From contig NZ_CP079925.1 in assembly GCF_019355935.1 (NCBI RefSeq), positions 1,488,001 to 1,552,000 on the forward strand: a DNA stretch of 64,000 nt. The letters are read 5' to 3'. Every line of letters starts with the position of its first letter. Position 1 is the stretch's first letter. The DNA comes from Comamonas sp. Y33R10-2 (GTDB taxonomy: Bacteria; Pseudomonadota; Gammaproteobacteria; Burkholderiales; Burkholderiaceae_C). The notes beneath the pieces were generated by a model. It searched no databases. It had not been told where the DNA came from and was given only the letters and a program-made list of their open reading frames with translations. The translations under genes were made by a program, and so were the position numbers. This document shows positions 38,298-51,513 of the stretch, one piece after another.

Positions 38298-39821
38298 TTA
38301 CTTCAGGCTGATGGTGGTGTTTACACCGTGGCTGGTGGTCGAATCATCGAACCAGCGGGCGGTCACGGTCTTGGTCTGGGTGTAGAACATGACGACTTGC
38401 TTGCCGTAAGGGCCCAGGTCACCCAGCTTGGACGCGCGGCTGCCGGTGAAGGAGAACAGGGGCACCGGCACAGGAATCGGCACATTGATGCCGATCTGGC
38501 CCACGTCGATCTCTTCCTGGAACTTGCGCGCGGCAGCGCCCGATTGCGTGAAGATGGCTGTGCCGTTGCCGTTGGGATTGGCGTTGATGAAGGCAATGGC
38601 TTCGTCAATGTCGGCGGCTTCGGCAATGCATAGCACGGGGCCAAAGATTTCCTGGTCATAGATGGACATGCCGGGCTTGACGCCGCTGAACACCGTGGGG
38701 CCAACAAAATTCCCCTTGTCGTAGCCAGACACCTGGGGCTTGCGGCCGTCCAACTCGAGTTTGGCGCCGTCGGCAATGCCACGCTCGATCAGGCTTTCCA
38801 CGCGGGACAGGGCTTGGCAGCTGACCACAGGGCCCACATCGGTGCCGGCTTCGGTGCCGCCAGAGACTTTGAGCGTCTTGGCCTTGGCGACCAGCTCGGG
38901 AATCCACTTTTGCGCTTCACCCACCAGCACCACGACTGACAGCGCCATGCAGCGCTGGCCTGCAGCGCCAAAAGCGGCACCTGCCAGGGCGTTCAGCGAC
39001 TGCTCCTTGTTGCAATCGGGCAGCACGATGGCGTGGTTCTTGGCGCCCATCATGCATTGCACGCGCTTGCCGTTGAGGCTGGCGCGGTTGTACACATGGG
39101 TGCCTACCTTGGTGGAGCCGACAAAGCTAATCGCCTTGATATCGGGGTGGTCGCAAATCGCATTCACCGCGTCTTCACCGCCGTGGATCACGTTCAGCAC
39201 GCCAGGGGGCACGCCGGCTTCCAGGGCCAGTTCGCACAAGCGCATGGTGACCATGGGGTCTTGCTCGGAAGGCTTCAGAACGAAGGTGTTGCCGGTGGCA
39301 ATCGCCATCGGGAACATCCACAGCGGAATCATGGCGGGGAAGTTGAACGGCGTGATGCCCGCGCACACGCCCAGCGGCTGGTTCAAAGTGTAGGTGTCGA
39401 CTCCATTGGCCACGTTGTTGGCCAGCTCGCCCAGTTGCAGCGTGCCGATGTTGGCGGCATGTTCCACCACCTCCAGGCCACGGAAGACATCGCCTTCGGC
39501 GTCCGGCAGGGTCTTGCCTTGTTCGGCCGTCAGGATGGCGGCCAGCTCCTTCATGTTCTCGCGAATCAGCTGCTGCAGCTTCAAGAAAATGCGGGCACGG
39601 GTGCCGATGGGGGTTTTCTTCCAGGTCTTGAACGCTTCTTTGGCGTTGGCCACGGCGGCGTTGATTTCCTCGGGGGTGGCGAAAGGAACTCGGGCTAGCA
39701 CTTCCTGCGTGGCAGGGTTGACCACATCGCGCCACTGGGTGGTTTGGGACTCGACCATCTGGCCGTTGATCAACAGTTTGACGGTAGGTGCCAATACCTT
39801 GGCGGATGTGGGTGCGTTCAT
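38298..39821 (-). CDS. mmsA: CoA-acylating methylmalonate-semialdehyde dehydrogenase
   Basis: Converts methylmalonate semialdehyde plus CoA to propionyl-CoA in valine catabolism. The ATG at 39821 gives 507 residues starting [20 protein letters not shown]. Aldehyde dehydrogenase signatures: [30 protein letters not shown], and the catalytic cysteine in [10 protein letters not shown]. The C-terminal [19 protein letters not shown] is typical of MmsA. The frame is open to 39932 but only the shorter start fits the family. A LysR gene diverges from it and is the likely regulator. Confidence 0.95.
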   Translation of the reverse strand: MNAPTSAKVLAPTVKLLINGQMVESQTTQWRDVVNPATQEVLARVPFATPEEINAAVANAKEAFKTWKKTPIGTRARIFLKLQQLIRENMKELAAILTAEQGKTLPDAEGDVFRGLEVVEHAANIGTLQLGELANNVANGVDTYTLNQPLGVCAGITPFNFPAMIPLWMFPMAIATGNTFVLKPSEQDPMVTMRLCELALEAGVPPGVLNVIHGGEDAVNAICDHPDIKAISFVGSTKVGTHVYNRASLNGKRVQCMMGAKNHAIVLPDCNKEQSLNALAGAAFGAAGQRCMALSVVVLVGEAQKWIPELVAKAKTLKVSGGTEAGTDVGPVVSCQALSRVESLIERGIADGAKLELDGRKPQVSGYDKGNFVGPTVFSGVKPGMSIYDQEIFGPVLCIAEAADIDEAIAFINANPNGNGTAIFTQSGAAARKFQEEIDVGQIGINVPIPVPVPLFSFTGSRASKLGDLGPYGKQVVMFYTQTKTVTARWFDDSTTSHGVNTTISLK

Positions 39822-39840
39822 CAGAGGTCTCCGTTGGTGA

Positions 39841-39910
39841 ATTTGCACCCTATGGTATGTGTGCGTTTTTGATTGGGCAATAGATATATCTGCACATAGG
39901 GTGTGCAAAT
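39841..39910. promoter_or_regulatory. Inverted repeat in the mmsA/lysR intergenic region
   Basis: ATTTGCACCCTATG at 39841-39854 is complementary, apart from a two-base insertion, to CATAGGGTGTGCAAAT at 39895-39910. The symmetry and place between a LysR gene and its divergent target suggest an operator. The right arm also holds TTGTGCATATTTGCACA on the minus strand, a T-N11-A LysR-type form. Confidence 0.5.
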
Positions 39911-39974
39911 ATGCACAATAAAGGCATTGCAATGCCAGTAAATGTGCTGAGGGTGTTGATACAAGGAGAGAGCC

Positions 39975-40874
39975 TTGGACTGGGACAATCTGCGTTTTTT
40001 CGGGGAACTAGCCCGCAGCGGCAGCATGGCTGGCGCGGCACGTAAGCTGGGGGTGGAGCACACCACGGTGTCGCGGCGCATTCAGGCGCTGGAAAAGCAA
40101 TTGGGCGCGGTGCTGTTTGCCCGCGAAGCTGGGCAGTGGCGGCTGACGGAGGCTGGGCGGCAGTTGCTAGTGGTGAGCAGCACCATGCAAAGCGCAGTGA
40201 ATGGTTTGGAGCACGGGCCATTGGCCAAAGTTGCTACCAGCGAAGGCCCGGCTGGCTTGGTGCGCGTGGGCGCTACGGAAGGGTTTGGCACGCAGATGCT
40301 GGCGTCTGAGTTGGCCAAGCTGACACTGCGCTACCCGCTGCTGAGCGTTGATTTGCTGGCGCTGCCGCGCATGCTGCACCTGTCTAGCCGCGAGGCGGAT
40401 ATCGTCATTTCGCTGGAGCGCCCCAAGCGCGGCACGGTGATCGTCACCAAACTGGCTGACTATCGCCTTTACCTCTATGGCCAGCGTGAATATCTGGCGC
40501 GCAAGCCCTTGGTAGCGCGCACCGAAGACCTGCGCCATCACAGCTTTGTGCACTATGTGGACGATTTGCTGTTCACCCGTGAGCTACAACTGCTAGATAC
40601 CTTGCACCGACCTGAGCGGTTTGCGCTGCGCAGCACCAGCATTACCGCGCAATACGAGGCGGTGAGGGCCGGGGCTGGCCTAGCCGTGCTGCCAGCGTTT
40701 TTGGCTGATAAGGACCCGGTATTAAGCCGGGTGCTGCCTGATCAGGCCTGCTTTACCCGAACCTTTTGGATGAGTATGCCGGCGGAGTCTCGCCAAGTTC
40801 CGCGCATTGCTACGACTTGGACCTATCTGCGCGAAGCCGTGCATGCCATGCAGCCCTTACTATGCCCGTCCTAA
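39975..40874 (+). CDS. LysR-family transcriptional regulator
   Basis: Regulator of 299 residues with an N-terminal winged helix ([39 protein letters not shown]) and a C-terminal effector-binding domain. It starts at TTG 39975, five bases after AAGGAGAGA, the start that fits the conserved N-terminus. It is divergent from mmsA and probably controls it, perhaps in response to a valine breakdown product; that ligand is a guess. Confidence 0.9.
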   Translation: MDWDNLRFFGELARSGSMAGAARKLGVEHTTVSRRIQALEKQLGAVLFAREAGQWRLTEAGRQLLVVSSTMQSAVNGLEHGPLAKVATSEGPAGLVRVGATEGFGTQMLASELAKLTLRYPLLSVDLLALPRMLHLSSREADIVISLERPKRGTVIVTKLADYRLYLYGQREYLARKPLVARTEDLRHHSFVHYVDDLLFTRELQLLDTLHRPERFALRSTSITAQYEAVRAGAGLAVLPAFLADKDPVLSRVLPDQACFTRTFWMSMPAESRQVPRIATTWTYLREAVHAMQPLLCPS

Positions 40875-40917
40875 GGCTTGGCTGTCGCCGCCGGCTGTAA
40901 TCGTTTTTGCTTCAGTA

Positions 40918-40960
40918 TTGATAGCTGTAAGTCTATGTCTTATATAGACATAAGAACGAT
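40918..40960. repeat. Family 1 hairpin-type repeat, degenerate
   Basis: TTGATAGCTGTAAGTCTATGTCTTATATAGACATAAGAACG: starts with the ATAGCTG of the family followed by a small AT-rich hairpin (TGTCTTATATAGACA). Lies between lysR and the YbjQ gene. Confidence 0.5.
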
Positions 40961-41024
40961 TTCTTACGAAATTTATAGTTTGGCTTGCCCTACCATGAGC
41001 TTTTGTTGAATTCAAAGGACTGCC

Positions 41025-41345
41025 ATGATCGTGACAACCACTCCCAATATTGAAGGCAAGCGTATCACCCGCTACTGCGGTGTGGTGGCGGGCGAGGCAA
41101 TTTTGGGTGCCAATGTAGTCAAAGACTTCTTTGCCGGTATTCGCGACATCGTCGGCGGCCGTTCAGGTACCTATGAGCGAGAGCTACAAAAGGCCCGCGA
41201 AATTGCCCTCAAGGAACTGGAGCAGCGCGCGGCAGAAGCCGGGGCTAATGCGGTGGTCGGCGTGGATCTGGACTTTGAAGTGCTGGGGCAGGGCAATGGC
41301 ATGCTGATGGTGTCAGCCAGCGGCACCGCCGTGGTGGTCGAATAA
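41025..41345 (+). CDS. YbjQ/UPF0145 family protein
   Basis: Small cytosolic protein of 106 residues with the family features [46 protein letters not shown] and [15 protein letters not shown]. The family (also called heavy-metal-binding domain protein) forms pentamers; function is not established. Single gene, with a family 2 repeat starting immediately past its stop. Confidence 0.9.
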   Translation: MIVTTTPNIEGKRITRYCGVVAGEAILGANVVKDFFAGIRDIVGGRSGTYERELQKAREIALKELEQRAAEAGANAVVGVDLDFEVLGQGNGMLMVSASGTAVVVE

Positions 41346-41462
41346 AAGCGGTAGACACTACCCTTGAAAGGTCGGCTTTCCCTTACCGTAATTTTTGTAC
41401 GCCTGCCGCTTCGCTTCTAGGCTCAAAAGCAAACCTTTCGTTTGCTGGGTTGAGATAACGCT
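41346..41462. repeat. Family 2 repeat (about 120 bases)
   Basis: AGCGGTAGACACTACCCTTGAAAGGTCGGC ... GCCTGCCGCTTCGCTTCTAGGCTCAAAAGCAAACCTTTCGTTTGCTGGGTTGAGAT. Shares order and blocks with the copies at 55071, 55306 and 62598: (C)CCTTGA start, ACGCCTGCCGCTTCGC middle, CTCAAA-GCAAACCTT-GTTTGCT end. Confidence 0.65.
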
Positions 41463-41558
41463 TCAAAGTCTTGGTGTTCTGCCTCATTGTGCAAATGCAC
41501 ATTTTTGAGCCACTTCAAAATTGAGTGCAAAAAGTCGTTGTACAATTCGATCCATCGT

Positions 41559-41635
41559 AGGGGAGTCGCCAAGTTGGTTAAGGCACCGGATTTTGATTCC
41601 GGCATGCGAAGGTTCGAGTCCTTCTTCCCCTGCCA
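41559..41635 (+). tRNA. tRNA-Gln (anticodon TTG)
   Basis: Folds as a standard cloverleaf: acceptor AGGGGAG with TTCCCCT, D-arm around TCGCCAAGTTGGTTAAGGC, anticodon stem CCGGA/TCCGG with loop TTTTGAT giving anticodon TTG, T-arm GGTTCGAGTCC and discriminator G. The CCA end is encoded (41633-41635). A terminator follows. Family 2 and family 3 repeats flank it on either side. Confidence 0.96.
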
Positions 41636-41644
41636 GATATATTG

Positions 41645-41676
41645 AACCCTGATCATGAAAGTGATCAGGGTTTTTT
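41645..41676 (+). terminator. Terminator after tRNA-Gln
   Basis: AACCCTGATCA at 41645-41655 pairs perfectly with TGATCAGGGTT at 41662-41672, followed by six T. Confidence 0.9.
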
Positions 41677-41702
41677 GTTTGAGCAATTTTTTACTCAAAC
41701 TC

Positions 41703-41861
41703 TAGGGTCTATTGAGAATTGATCGAAGATCGCGTTACGGCGACAAGGGGTTGGATGCAAGGCGCACGCCTGCAGCAAGGCTTATGCCTTGCAAAGGTGG
41801 GCAACGCCGCAGTCAGCCCCTTGCCTCCTTCGCGACTCCGAGAAAATCTCAACAGACCCTA
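41703..41861. mobile_element. 159-base MITE-like element with terminal inverted repeats
   Basis: Left end TAGGGTCTATTGAGAATTGATCGAAGATCGCG and the reverse complement of the right end TAGGGTCTGTTGAGATTTTCTCGGAGTCGCG agree at most positions. Further inverted pairs lie inside (CAAGGGG with CCCCTTG, TGCAAGGC with GCCTTGCA), so the whole element can fold into one hairpin. No transposase. A half copy is at 21490-21521. It lies between tRNA-Gln and an Lrp gene. Confidence 0.65.
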
Positions 41862-41921
41862 AACTTCTCAAATTTGCGGCATTTCTGTCTCTAAGCACGA
41901 AAAGATTGGGCCGAATAAGGT

Positions 41922-42398
41922 ATGGAATATCGACTCGACGAAACGGATCGTCAACTGCTGCGCTTGTTGCAGACTAATGCACGCGCCTCTACGGCGCATT
42001 TGGCCCGGCAGATGAACTTGGCGCGCACCACGGTGGTTGCGCGCATTGCGAAGCTCGAGCAAGAGGGCGTGATTGCCGGTTATGGCGTTCGCCTAGGCTC
42101 GCGAATGGAGCAATCTGCCGTGCGTGCTTATTGCGGTATTCGCGTGATGCCAAAAACTGCCACCTCGGTCATGCAGGCACTCAACCGCTTCACCGAAGTG
42201 GAAGAGGTTTCTGCCGTTAGCGGTCAGTACGACTACATGGTCTTTGTGCGCTGCGAAAGCAATGAAAAGCTCGATGCGCTGCTTGACCGTATTGGCTTGA
42301 TTGATGGCATTCAGCAGACCTATACCTCGGTAGTGCTCAGCCGCAAGATTGATCGCCGCACCACGGCTGAAGTGGTGGGCGAGACGCCTGCTGCCTAA
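41922..42398 (+). CDS. Lrp/AsnC family transcriptional regulator
   Basis: Regulator of 158 residues with an N-terminal helix-turn-helix (DETDRQLLRLLQTNARASTAHLARQMNLARTTVVARIAKLEQEGVI) and a C-terminal RAM ligand domain. The family senses amino acids and binds DNA as dimers to octamers. No obvious target is adjacent; the downstream gene is on the other strand. Single gene with its own terminator. Confidence 0.92.
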   Translation: MEYRLDETDRQLLRLLQTNARASTAHLARQMNLARTTVVARIAKLEQEGVIAGYGVRLGSRMEQSAVRAYCGIRVMPKTATSVMQALNRFTEVEEVSAVSGQYDYMVFVRCESNEKLDALLDRIGLIDGIQQTYTSVVLSRKIDRRTTAEVVGETPAA

Positions 42399-42431
42399 AT
42401 CGTCGATAACGCGAGATAGGCGACAAGACTC

Positions 42432-42458
42432 AAACGCCCGGTATTTGCCGGGCGTTTT
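42432..42458 (+). terminator. Terminator after the Lrp-type regulator
   Basis: AAACGCCCGG at 42432-42441 pairs with CCGGGCGTTT at 42448-42457, followed by T. Confidence 0.85.
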
Positions 42459-42476
42459 GCATGAGATGCTTATAAA

Positions 42477-42500
42477 AAAAGCAAGCCAAGGCTTGCTTTT
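42477..42500 (-). terminator. Terminator after the metallophosphoesterase
   Basis: AAAAGCAAGCC at 42477-42487 pairs with GGCTTGCTTTT at 42490-42500; on the minus strand a longer T-run follows. It lies 22 bases past the minus-strand stop at 42522. Confidence 0.8.
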
Positions 42501-42521
42501 AAATACGCAAATGAGCGCCGC

Positions 42522-43700
42522 TTAAAGCGCAGCGGTCAGTGACAAAACCTCAATGCGCGGCAACACGCCAAGTCGCACAGCAAAGCCCGCCCATAGCCCG
42601 GCGCCGCTGCTGACGAAGAGCTTCATCTTGCCAATCGTATATTCGCCGCGCACAAAGCCATTGTTAGCAGGGGCGACAAGCCATTCATCCATGCCTGTAA
42701 TCAGGCCGCCATGGGTGTGGCCTGAGATTTGCAAGTTCACGCCCTTGCCTGCATTTTCACGGGCGAACTTGGGTTGATGCGCCAGCAAAATATGAAACTG
42801 TGCACCTGCTTTGCGTGCTTGTTGAGCCACGCTATCAATATCCGGCGGCACACCTTCGGCGACGTCTGGATTAGCGTTGTTACGCGATGTGCGGCCATAA
42901 ACAGGGTCGCCAATGCCCGATAGTGCCAGTTTGCTGCCCTTGATATTGATGATTTGCGTGCGGTTTTCCAGCAGGTTCAAGCCCAGTTGGCGAAACTCCT
43001 TCATCCAGCTGTTGTAGCCGCTGTAATACTCATGATTGCCAGGTGCTGCCCACACGCCGTAGCGGGCGCTGAGTCCGGCAAGTGGTGCGACATTGGCGCG
43101 GCCAGTTGCCACATCTCCATCCACGATATCGCCTGGCAGAACAATCAGGTCAGGCATGGTGTCCATGGTGCGTTGCACGATGGTTTTGACGTAGCGGGCG
43201 TCGTTAATGGGGCTGGCATGAATATCAGCCACCACCGCAATGCGCAGGCCTTCAAGTGCTGGAGGTAAATTTTGAACTGCCAGCGTTTGCTCAAAAACGC
43301 GGGGCGGCTGCAAGGCGTTAAAAACGCCAATGGCGCTAAACCCTGCAGATACGAGCAGCGCCCCGAAGGTGATAGCAGGAAGATGCAAGATCTGCGCAAA
43401 GCTTTGACGTCCAGTGAGCGCGGCCATAAGCCAAAGCAAATCACGCAGCACTACAAACACCGCCAGCATCAGCAAGGTGGCCAAAATCCAGCCGCCGGGC
43501 ACTTGCAACTGTGCAATCACAGGGTAGGGCAAGGCATTGGTTTGAACTGCATGCAGCAGTAATGCCGGAAAAATACCAAAAGCAGTGGTGAGCAGCGCTG
43601 CCAGCAAACGAGCCAAGCGGGAGGTGCCAGTGTGACTAGAAACAGGCCACCAAATCCAAAGAGCCAAAAGAGGAATAACGAAAGATGCAGTCGAAACCAT
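42522..43700 (-). CDS. Membrane-anchored metallophosphoesterase
   Basis: Product of 392 residues from the ATG at 43700: four N-terminal hydrophobic segments (about residues 1-135) and a C-terminal calcineurin-like phosphoesterase domain. Metal-binding motifs in order: DIHAS, GDIVDG, GNHEYYSG and SGHTHGG; the conserved His and Asp residues are present. This layout is the YkuE/YaeI-like group. The substrate is unknown. The open frame extends to 43772; the shorter start places the first membrane segment at the N-terminus. Confidence 0.88.
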   Translation of the reverse strand: MVSTASFVIPLLALWIWWPVSSHTGTSRLARLLAALLTTAFGIFPALLLHAVQTNALPYPVIAQLQVPGGWILATLLMLAVFVVLRDLLWLMAALTGRQSFAQILHLPAITFGALLVSAGFSAIGVFNALQPPRVFEQTLAVQNLPPALEGLRIAVVADIHASPINDARYVKTIVQRTMDTMPDLIVLPGDIVDGDVATGRANVAPLAGLSARYGVWAAPGNHEYYSGYNSWMKEFRQLGLNLLENRTQIINIKGSKLALSGIGDPVYGRTSRNNANPDVAEGVPPDIDSVAQQARKAGAQFHILLAHQPKFARENAGKGVNLQISGHTHGGLITGMDEWLVAPANNGFVRGEYTIGKMKLFVSSGAGLWAGFAVRLGVLPRIEVLSLTAAL

Positions 43701-43979
43701 GAGCAAGAGACAATTGAAACTGCCGCTAGGATAGCAAGCGATGGCTTCGCAGGAGCGAGTAGGCTTTTGCAAAAAGCGAGAGACGGATCACGACTTGTGA
43801 TCAGTAGCCAGGCTTTGCTCAGCGTTGCTTGAACGCCGCGTGGTAAATGCAAGGAGTTGGGTGCATTGCGCACCCAACTTGGTCTGAAGAGAGGGAAAAT
43901 TACAGTGGTTTTTTGTACCGTAAGTGAAACTTCATTTGCACAAGGTATTCACTGCGTCTACGACTGCGTTATGGATTCC
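43701..43979. other. Intergenic region between the metallophosphoesterase and autotransporter
   Basis: About 280 bases with no supported frame. It separates two minus-strand genes and should hold the promoter of the metallophosphoesterase. Confidence 0.35.
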
Positions 43980-47531
<3,552 letters not shown>

Positions 47532-47654
47532 GAGCCCTCGTGCGTTAACAGTTAAAACATGATTGAAATAATTCATCTGAATTTATTTCAAATAGTTTTT
47601 TTGAATGAAGGAGCGGTTCTCATCGACTTGTCAGTCGCCATGTTCAATAGACGT

Positions 47655-47682
47655 AAAAAAGCCCGGCGAACCGGGCTTTTTT
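47655..47682. terminator. Terminator after ctaB
   Basis: AAAAAAGCCCGG at 47655-47666 pairs with CCGGGCTTTTTT at 47671-47682. It lies 18 bases past the ctaB stop and can work in both directions. Confidence 0.88.
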
Positions 47683-47700
47683 AGAGGCTGGGCTGAAAAG

Positions 47701-48606
47701 TCAGGCCATGAATAAGTAGTGATCGACCAACAAAGCCAGAAACAGCAGGCTGAGGTGAATCAGCGAAAAGCGGAAGGTGCGGCGCGAGAGCTCATCAGAG
47801 TAGTTGCGGTACAGCGCCACGGCGTAGCCAATAAAGCCAGCGCCCAAAACGACGGCGGCAAACAGGTACAGCCAACTGCTCATACCGTAGATAAAGGGCA
47901 GCAAGCCCGCCGCAAACAGCACCACGGTGTACAGCAAGATCTGCAGGCGCGTGTATTCGCTGCCATGGGTGACGGGCAGCATGGGTAGGCCCGACTGGCG
48001 GTAATCTTCCACGCGGTACAGGGCTAGCGCCCAGAAGTGCGGTGGCGTCCACAGGAAGATGATGAGGAACAAAATCAGCGCTTCAGGGCCGACATTGTTG
48101 GTCATCGCAGCCCAGCCCAGCACGGGTGGCATAGCGCCAGATGCGCCGCCAATCACAATGTTTTGGGGCGTGGCGGGCTTGAGCAGCACGGTGTAGATCA
48201 CGGCGTAACCGACAAAGGTGGCCAGCGTCAGCCACATGGTTAGCGCGTTACTCCAAATCCAAAGAACGGTTGAGCCGCAAATGCACAGGACGGCCGAGAA
48301 GGCCAGCGCCTGCTGGCTGGACAACTCGCCTCGCGCTGTGGGGCGCCAAGCGGTGCGCTTCATCTTGGCGTCAATATGGCGCTCTACCAAACAATTGAAA
48401 GCGGCCGCTGCAGCAGCGACCAGCCAGATGCCGATGCAGGCCACACCCATGTGTACCCACTGGTCAACGGTGGGCCAGCCGGGAACGGCCAGCACCATGC
48501 CAATCAGGGCGCAAAAAACAATCAGTTGCACCACGCGCGGCTTGGTCAGCGCGTAGAACTGGCTGACTTTTGATGTGTTGTCTAACAAGGCTTCACTTTG
48601 ACTCAT
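47701..48606 (-). CDS. ctaB: Heme O synthase (protoheme IX farnesyltransferase)
   Basis: Inner-membrane enzyme that farnesylates heme B to heme O for cytochrome oxidases. The 301-residue product has about nine membrane segments and the prenyl-binding region [19 protein letters not shown], plus [23 protein letters not shown]. Length is normal. It starts 24 bases downstream of ctaA, so they are co-transcribed, and the two act in sequence. Confidence 0.96.
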   Translation of the reverse strand: MSQSEALLDNTSKVSQFYALTKPRVVQLIVFCALIGMVLAVPGWPTVDQWVHMGVACIGIWLVAAAAAAFNCLVERHIDAKMKRTAWRPTARGELSSQQALAFSAVLCICGSTVLWIWSNALTMWLTLATFVGYAVIYTVLLKPATPQNIVIGGASGAMPPVLGWAAMTNNVGPEALILFLIIFLWTPPHFWALALYRVEDYRQSGLPMLPVTHGSEYTRLQILLYTVVLFAAGLLPFIYGMSSWLYLFAAVVLGAGFIGYAVALYRNYSDELSRRTFRFSLIHLSLLFLALLVDHYLFMA

Positions 48607-48630
48607 GCAATTACTCTTTGTGCGCTTGCC

Positions 48631-49806
48631 TCAGGCGGGTCGGCGCTTCACTTCGGGGCGGGCGGCGGTGGCATCAGTGCGCGTCGCAGCCAGACTCCAG
48701 ACCAAAATTGTTACCAGCGCTGCGGCTCCACCAGTGTGGAGTACGGCTGCAACCAAGGGCCAGTCCAACACCACGTTGGAAAGACCCGTCAAAACTTGTA
48801 GCACCGCAAAAAAGCCCAGCCAGCGAGCTTGCTTGGCCAGAGCCGGAGTGCGGCGCAGTTGCCACCACAGGCCAGCCAATGCCGCGACGACGACATAGGC
48901 GGCAAGGCGATGGGTGTAGTGAATGGCGGTGAGTGCTTCAAAACTAATACTGCTGCCATCTTTGAGCAAGCCCAGTGGGCGCCAGATTTGCAGCGCCTGC
49001 GCAAAATCCATAGCCGGCCACCAGCTGCCTTGGCAGTTGGGGAAGGTGGTGCAGGCGAGCACAGCGTAATTGGTGCTGACCCAGCCGCCCAAGCTCACTT
49101 GTATGATGAGCAAAGCCAAGCACAGCCACAGAGCAGTGCGCAGGCATTGGGAGATCACTGCCGGCACTTGATTGGCTTGCTTCATGCTTAAGGCTGAAGC
49201 AGGAATTGCCAGCAAGGCCAGCAAAGCCGTTCCGCCCAATAAGTGCAAGGTGACAATGGCCGGAAACAGCTTCATGGTTACCGTCAACGCGCCAAAAGCG
49301 CCTTGAATGCAGACCCAAACCAACGTCACCGTAGGCCACCAAGGGTTGAGTGCACCGCTTGCCAGCTCTGGCTGACCTGAACGGCGTGCGGCGCGGGCTT
49401 GCTTCCACGACATCACCGTCATGGCAATAATGAGCACGCCCACGGTGCTTGCCAAATAGCGGTGAATCATTTCCACCCACGCTTTGCTGTGGGTGACGGG
49501 GCCGGTAGGCATGGCGGCTTGCGCCTCAGAAATTTGTGCGTGTGCAGCCAAAGGGCTTGAGCTGCCGTAGCAGCCAGGCCAGTCTGGGCAACCCAGGCCA
49601 GAGTCTGTTAGGCGCGTAAAGGCACCAAACAGCACCAAATCAAATGTCAGAAATAGCGTGAGTACACAAAGCGCCTTCAAACGCTTGCTAGGGCCTGTGC
49701 CGCGATTGCGCCACCACACCCAGCACAGAGGGCCAAGCGCCAAAACCAGACCAAAGGCCATGAGCTCTAAGGCTGGCGCCATGTCATACAGCTGCTGCTC
49801 AGTCAT
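48631..49806 (-). CDS. ctaA: Heme A synthase (COX15/CtaA)
   Basis: Inner-membrane enzyme that oxidises heme O to heme A. From the ATG at 49806 (behind GAGGGG; a GTG at 49812 is also in frame) the product has 391 residues and about eight membrane segments. Heme-ligand histidines are visible in EMIHRYLAS, VTLHLLGGTA, AIHYTHRLAA and VLHTGGAAAL. The usual neighbours such as surf1 and the oxidase subunits are not upstream here; 437 bases without a gene precede it. Confidence 0.95.
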   Translation of the reverse strand: MTEQQLYDMAPALELMAFGLVLALGPLCWVWWRNRGTGPSKRLKALCVLTLFLTFDLVLFGAFTRLTDSGLGCPDWPGCYGSSSPLAAHAQISEAQAAMPTGPVTHSKAWVEMIHRYLASTVGVLIIAMTVMSWKQARAARRSGQPELASGALNPWWPTVTLVWVCIQGAFGALTVTMKLFPAIVTLHLLGGTALLALLAIPASALSMKQANQVPAVISQCLRTALWLCLALLIIQVSLGGWVSTNYAVLACTTFPNCQGSWWPAMDFAQALQIWRPLGLLKDGSSISFEALTAIHYTHRLAAYVVVAALAGLWWQLRRTPALAKQARWLGFFAVLQVLTGLSNVVLDWPLVAAVLHTGGAAALVTILVWSLAATRTDATAARPEVKRRPA

Positions 49807-50202
49807 GCGCACCCCTCGACGTCAGCGCATGGATAACGCGTGAAGCTGCGAGTGGGCAGATCGAAATGGCAAAAGCAGATCAGCATGGTGGAGCAGGCGT
49901 GGGCTAAAGCTTTGTGGTGTTTTCAGAAAGTTGTGAAGAACCAAGCCAAGCTTTGCATGAGGAAAACTTGCATGACTTGGCGCAGAGCCTGACGCACTAC
50001 GGAGTGGCGTGTTTCTAGATAACAGGATTTGTCACTGAATGCAGGCTCTTTGATCCTCGGCAATTTTACCCGCGTGATTTGTGGCAATGCAGCATACCTT
50101 TCAGTGCCCTTAATAAAACCGCGGAACGCAAGTCGTTCAAGTCATGTTTGCGTCAACTGTGAATGGCGATCGAAGAATCATTGAGTACGCGAGTAAGATG
50201 GC
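49807..50202. other. Intergenic region upstream of ctaA and D-cysteine desulfhydrase
   Basis: About 395 bases between divergent genes. No supported frame and no named regulatory element. It should hold both promoters. Confidence 0.35.
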
Positions 50203-50243
50203 TTAAACCCCATACGAATAAAGCGCTTCTAGCTATCAATTTT
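50203..50243. repeat. Family 1 repeat copy at the D-cysteine desulfhydrase start
   Basis: ACGAATAAAGCGCTTCTAGCTATCAATTTT reads as one half of the GCGC-type family and runs right up to the ATG at 50244. It replaces a normal ribosome site, which is not evident. Confidence 0.5.
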
Positions 50244-51287
50244 ATGAGCATTCCTTCATCCCCTGCTTTTGCCGCTTTGCATAGCCTGAGCAACCTGCCG
50301 CGTTCTCCACTAGGGATGACGCCTACACCACTGAGCTTGTTGGCGCGGGTGACTGCACTTTGCGGAGGGCCTCAAATCTGGATCAAGCGCGACGATTGCA
50401 CTGGCCTAGCCACAGGTGGCAACAAAACGCGCAAGCTGGAGTTTTTGCTGGGACAGGCGCGTGCTATGGGCTGCGACACTTTAATTAGCCAAGGGGCGCT
50501 TCAATCCAACCATGCGCGGCAGGTGGCTGCGGCGGGGGCTGTGGCGGGCATGAAGGTGCATCTGGTGCTCAGCGATGCCGTGCCGGACAGGTCGGCTAAT
50601 TACGCCAAGGTAGGCAATATTCAGCTGTGCCGCCTGCTGGGCGCGCAGGTGCAGTGCATTGTGGGTGATGCGAATGCCGATGAGGTTTGTGCAGCGCTGG
50701 CACAGCAATTGCGGCGCGATGGCTCACGGCCTTATGTGATTCCAATGGGCGGCTCAAACGGCATGGGGGCGCTGGGTTATGCCGCCGCCTTTGCCGAGTT
50801 GGCCCAGCAAATGCAGCAATTGAACGCACCGTTAGATGCTGTGGTTTTGGCTTCAGGCAGCGGCGGCACGCAAGCTGGCCTGATGCTGGGCGGATGGCTG
50901 CAAGGCTGGCAAGGCCGCATTCATGGCGTGAGCGTAGGTCCGACAAAAGAAGTGCTCAGCGCCAGAGTCAACTACGCGCTGGTCGACGCTTGTGAACTGT
51001 TGGGCTTGCCCGCTGATGCTGCTGCTTCGGTAGAACTCATCACCGAGATGGGCTTTAAAGGCCCGCACTATGGCGTGCCTGATGCGGCGACGTTCAAGGC
51101 GCTGGAGTTGGCGGCTCGCGAGGAGGGTATTTTGCTAGACCCCGTTTACAGCGCCAAAGGCTTTGCCGGTTTGCTGCAGGCCTGCGCAACGGGCGGCGCG
51201 CTGCACGGTTTGAGCAACGTGGTGTTTTTGCATACCGGGGGTGTTGCTGCCATGTCCGCCTACCCAGAAGCGGGTGAGGTGCTCTGA
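50244..51287 (+). CDS. D-cysteine desulfhydrase family PLP enzyme
   Basis: Fold-type II PLP enzyme that likely cleaves D-cysteine to pyruvate, sulfide and ammonia, though ACC-deaminase-like activity is also possible in this family. The 347-residue product has KRDDCTGLATGGNKTRKLEF with the PLP lysine at residue 61, SNHARQVAAAG and GSGGTQAG, and ends in VVFLHTGG. The start was set at the ATG at 50244; the frame extends to 50163. It is 226 bases upstream of a polar amino acid ABC importer on the same strand. Confidence 0.88.
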   Translation: MSIPSSPAFAALHSLSNLPRSPLGMTPTPLSLLARVTALCGGPQIWIKRDDCTGLATGGNKTRKLEFLLGQARAMGCDTLISQGALQSNHARQVAAAGAVAGMKVHLVLSDAVPDRSANYAKVGNIQLCRLLGAQVQCIVGDANADEVCAALAQQLRRDGSRPYVIPMGGSNGMGALGYAAAFAELAQQMQQLNAPLDAVVLASGSGGTQAGLMLGGWLQGWQGRIHGVSVGPTKEVLSARVNYALVDACELLGLPADAAASVELITEMGFKGPHYGVPDAATFKALELAAREEGILLDPVYSAKGFAGLLQACATGGALHGLSNVVFLHTGGVAAMSAYPEAGEVL

Positions 51288-51513
51288 AAAAGAGAGCGGC
51301 AAGGTGATGGCAAGGCGATGACATGTAGCTGGCATGGCGCTGGTAATAGTCATTGCGTCCAGCTTTCGCGTCGTTTCGGTGGTATGTGCTGCGTAATTTG
51401 CATAGGAATAAGCGATCTATAAAAACGCTTCGCCATGCGTCTATAGTGGATTGCGTTCGAACAAATTTTGTCAATGGCGACGGTAGTTAACAGAAGTCAA
51501 GGAGTACAGGGAT

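Noticed and set aside
41423..41698. Minus-strand frame across tRNA-Gln
   Set aside because: It runs antisense through the tRNA and its terminator.
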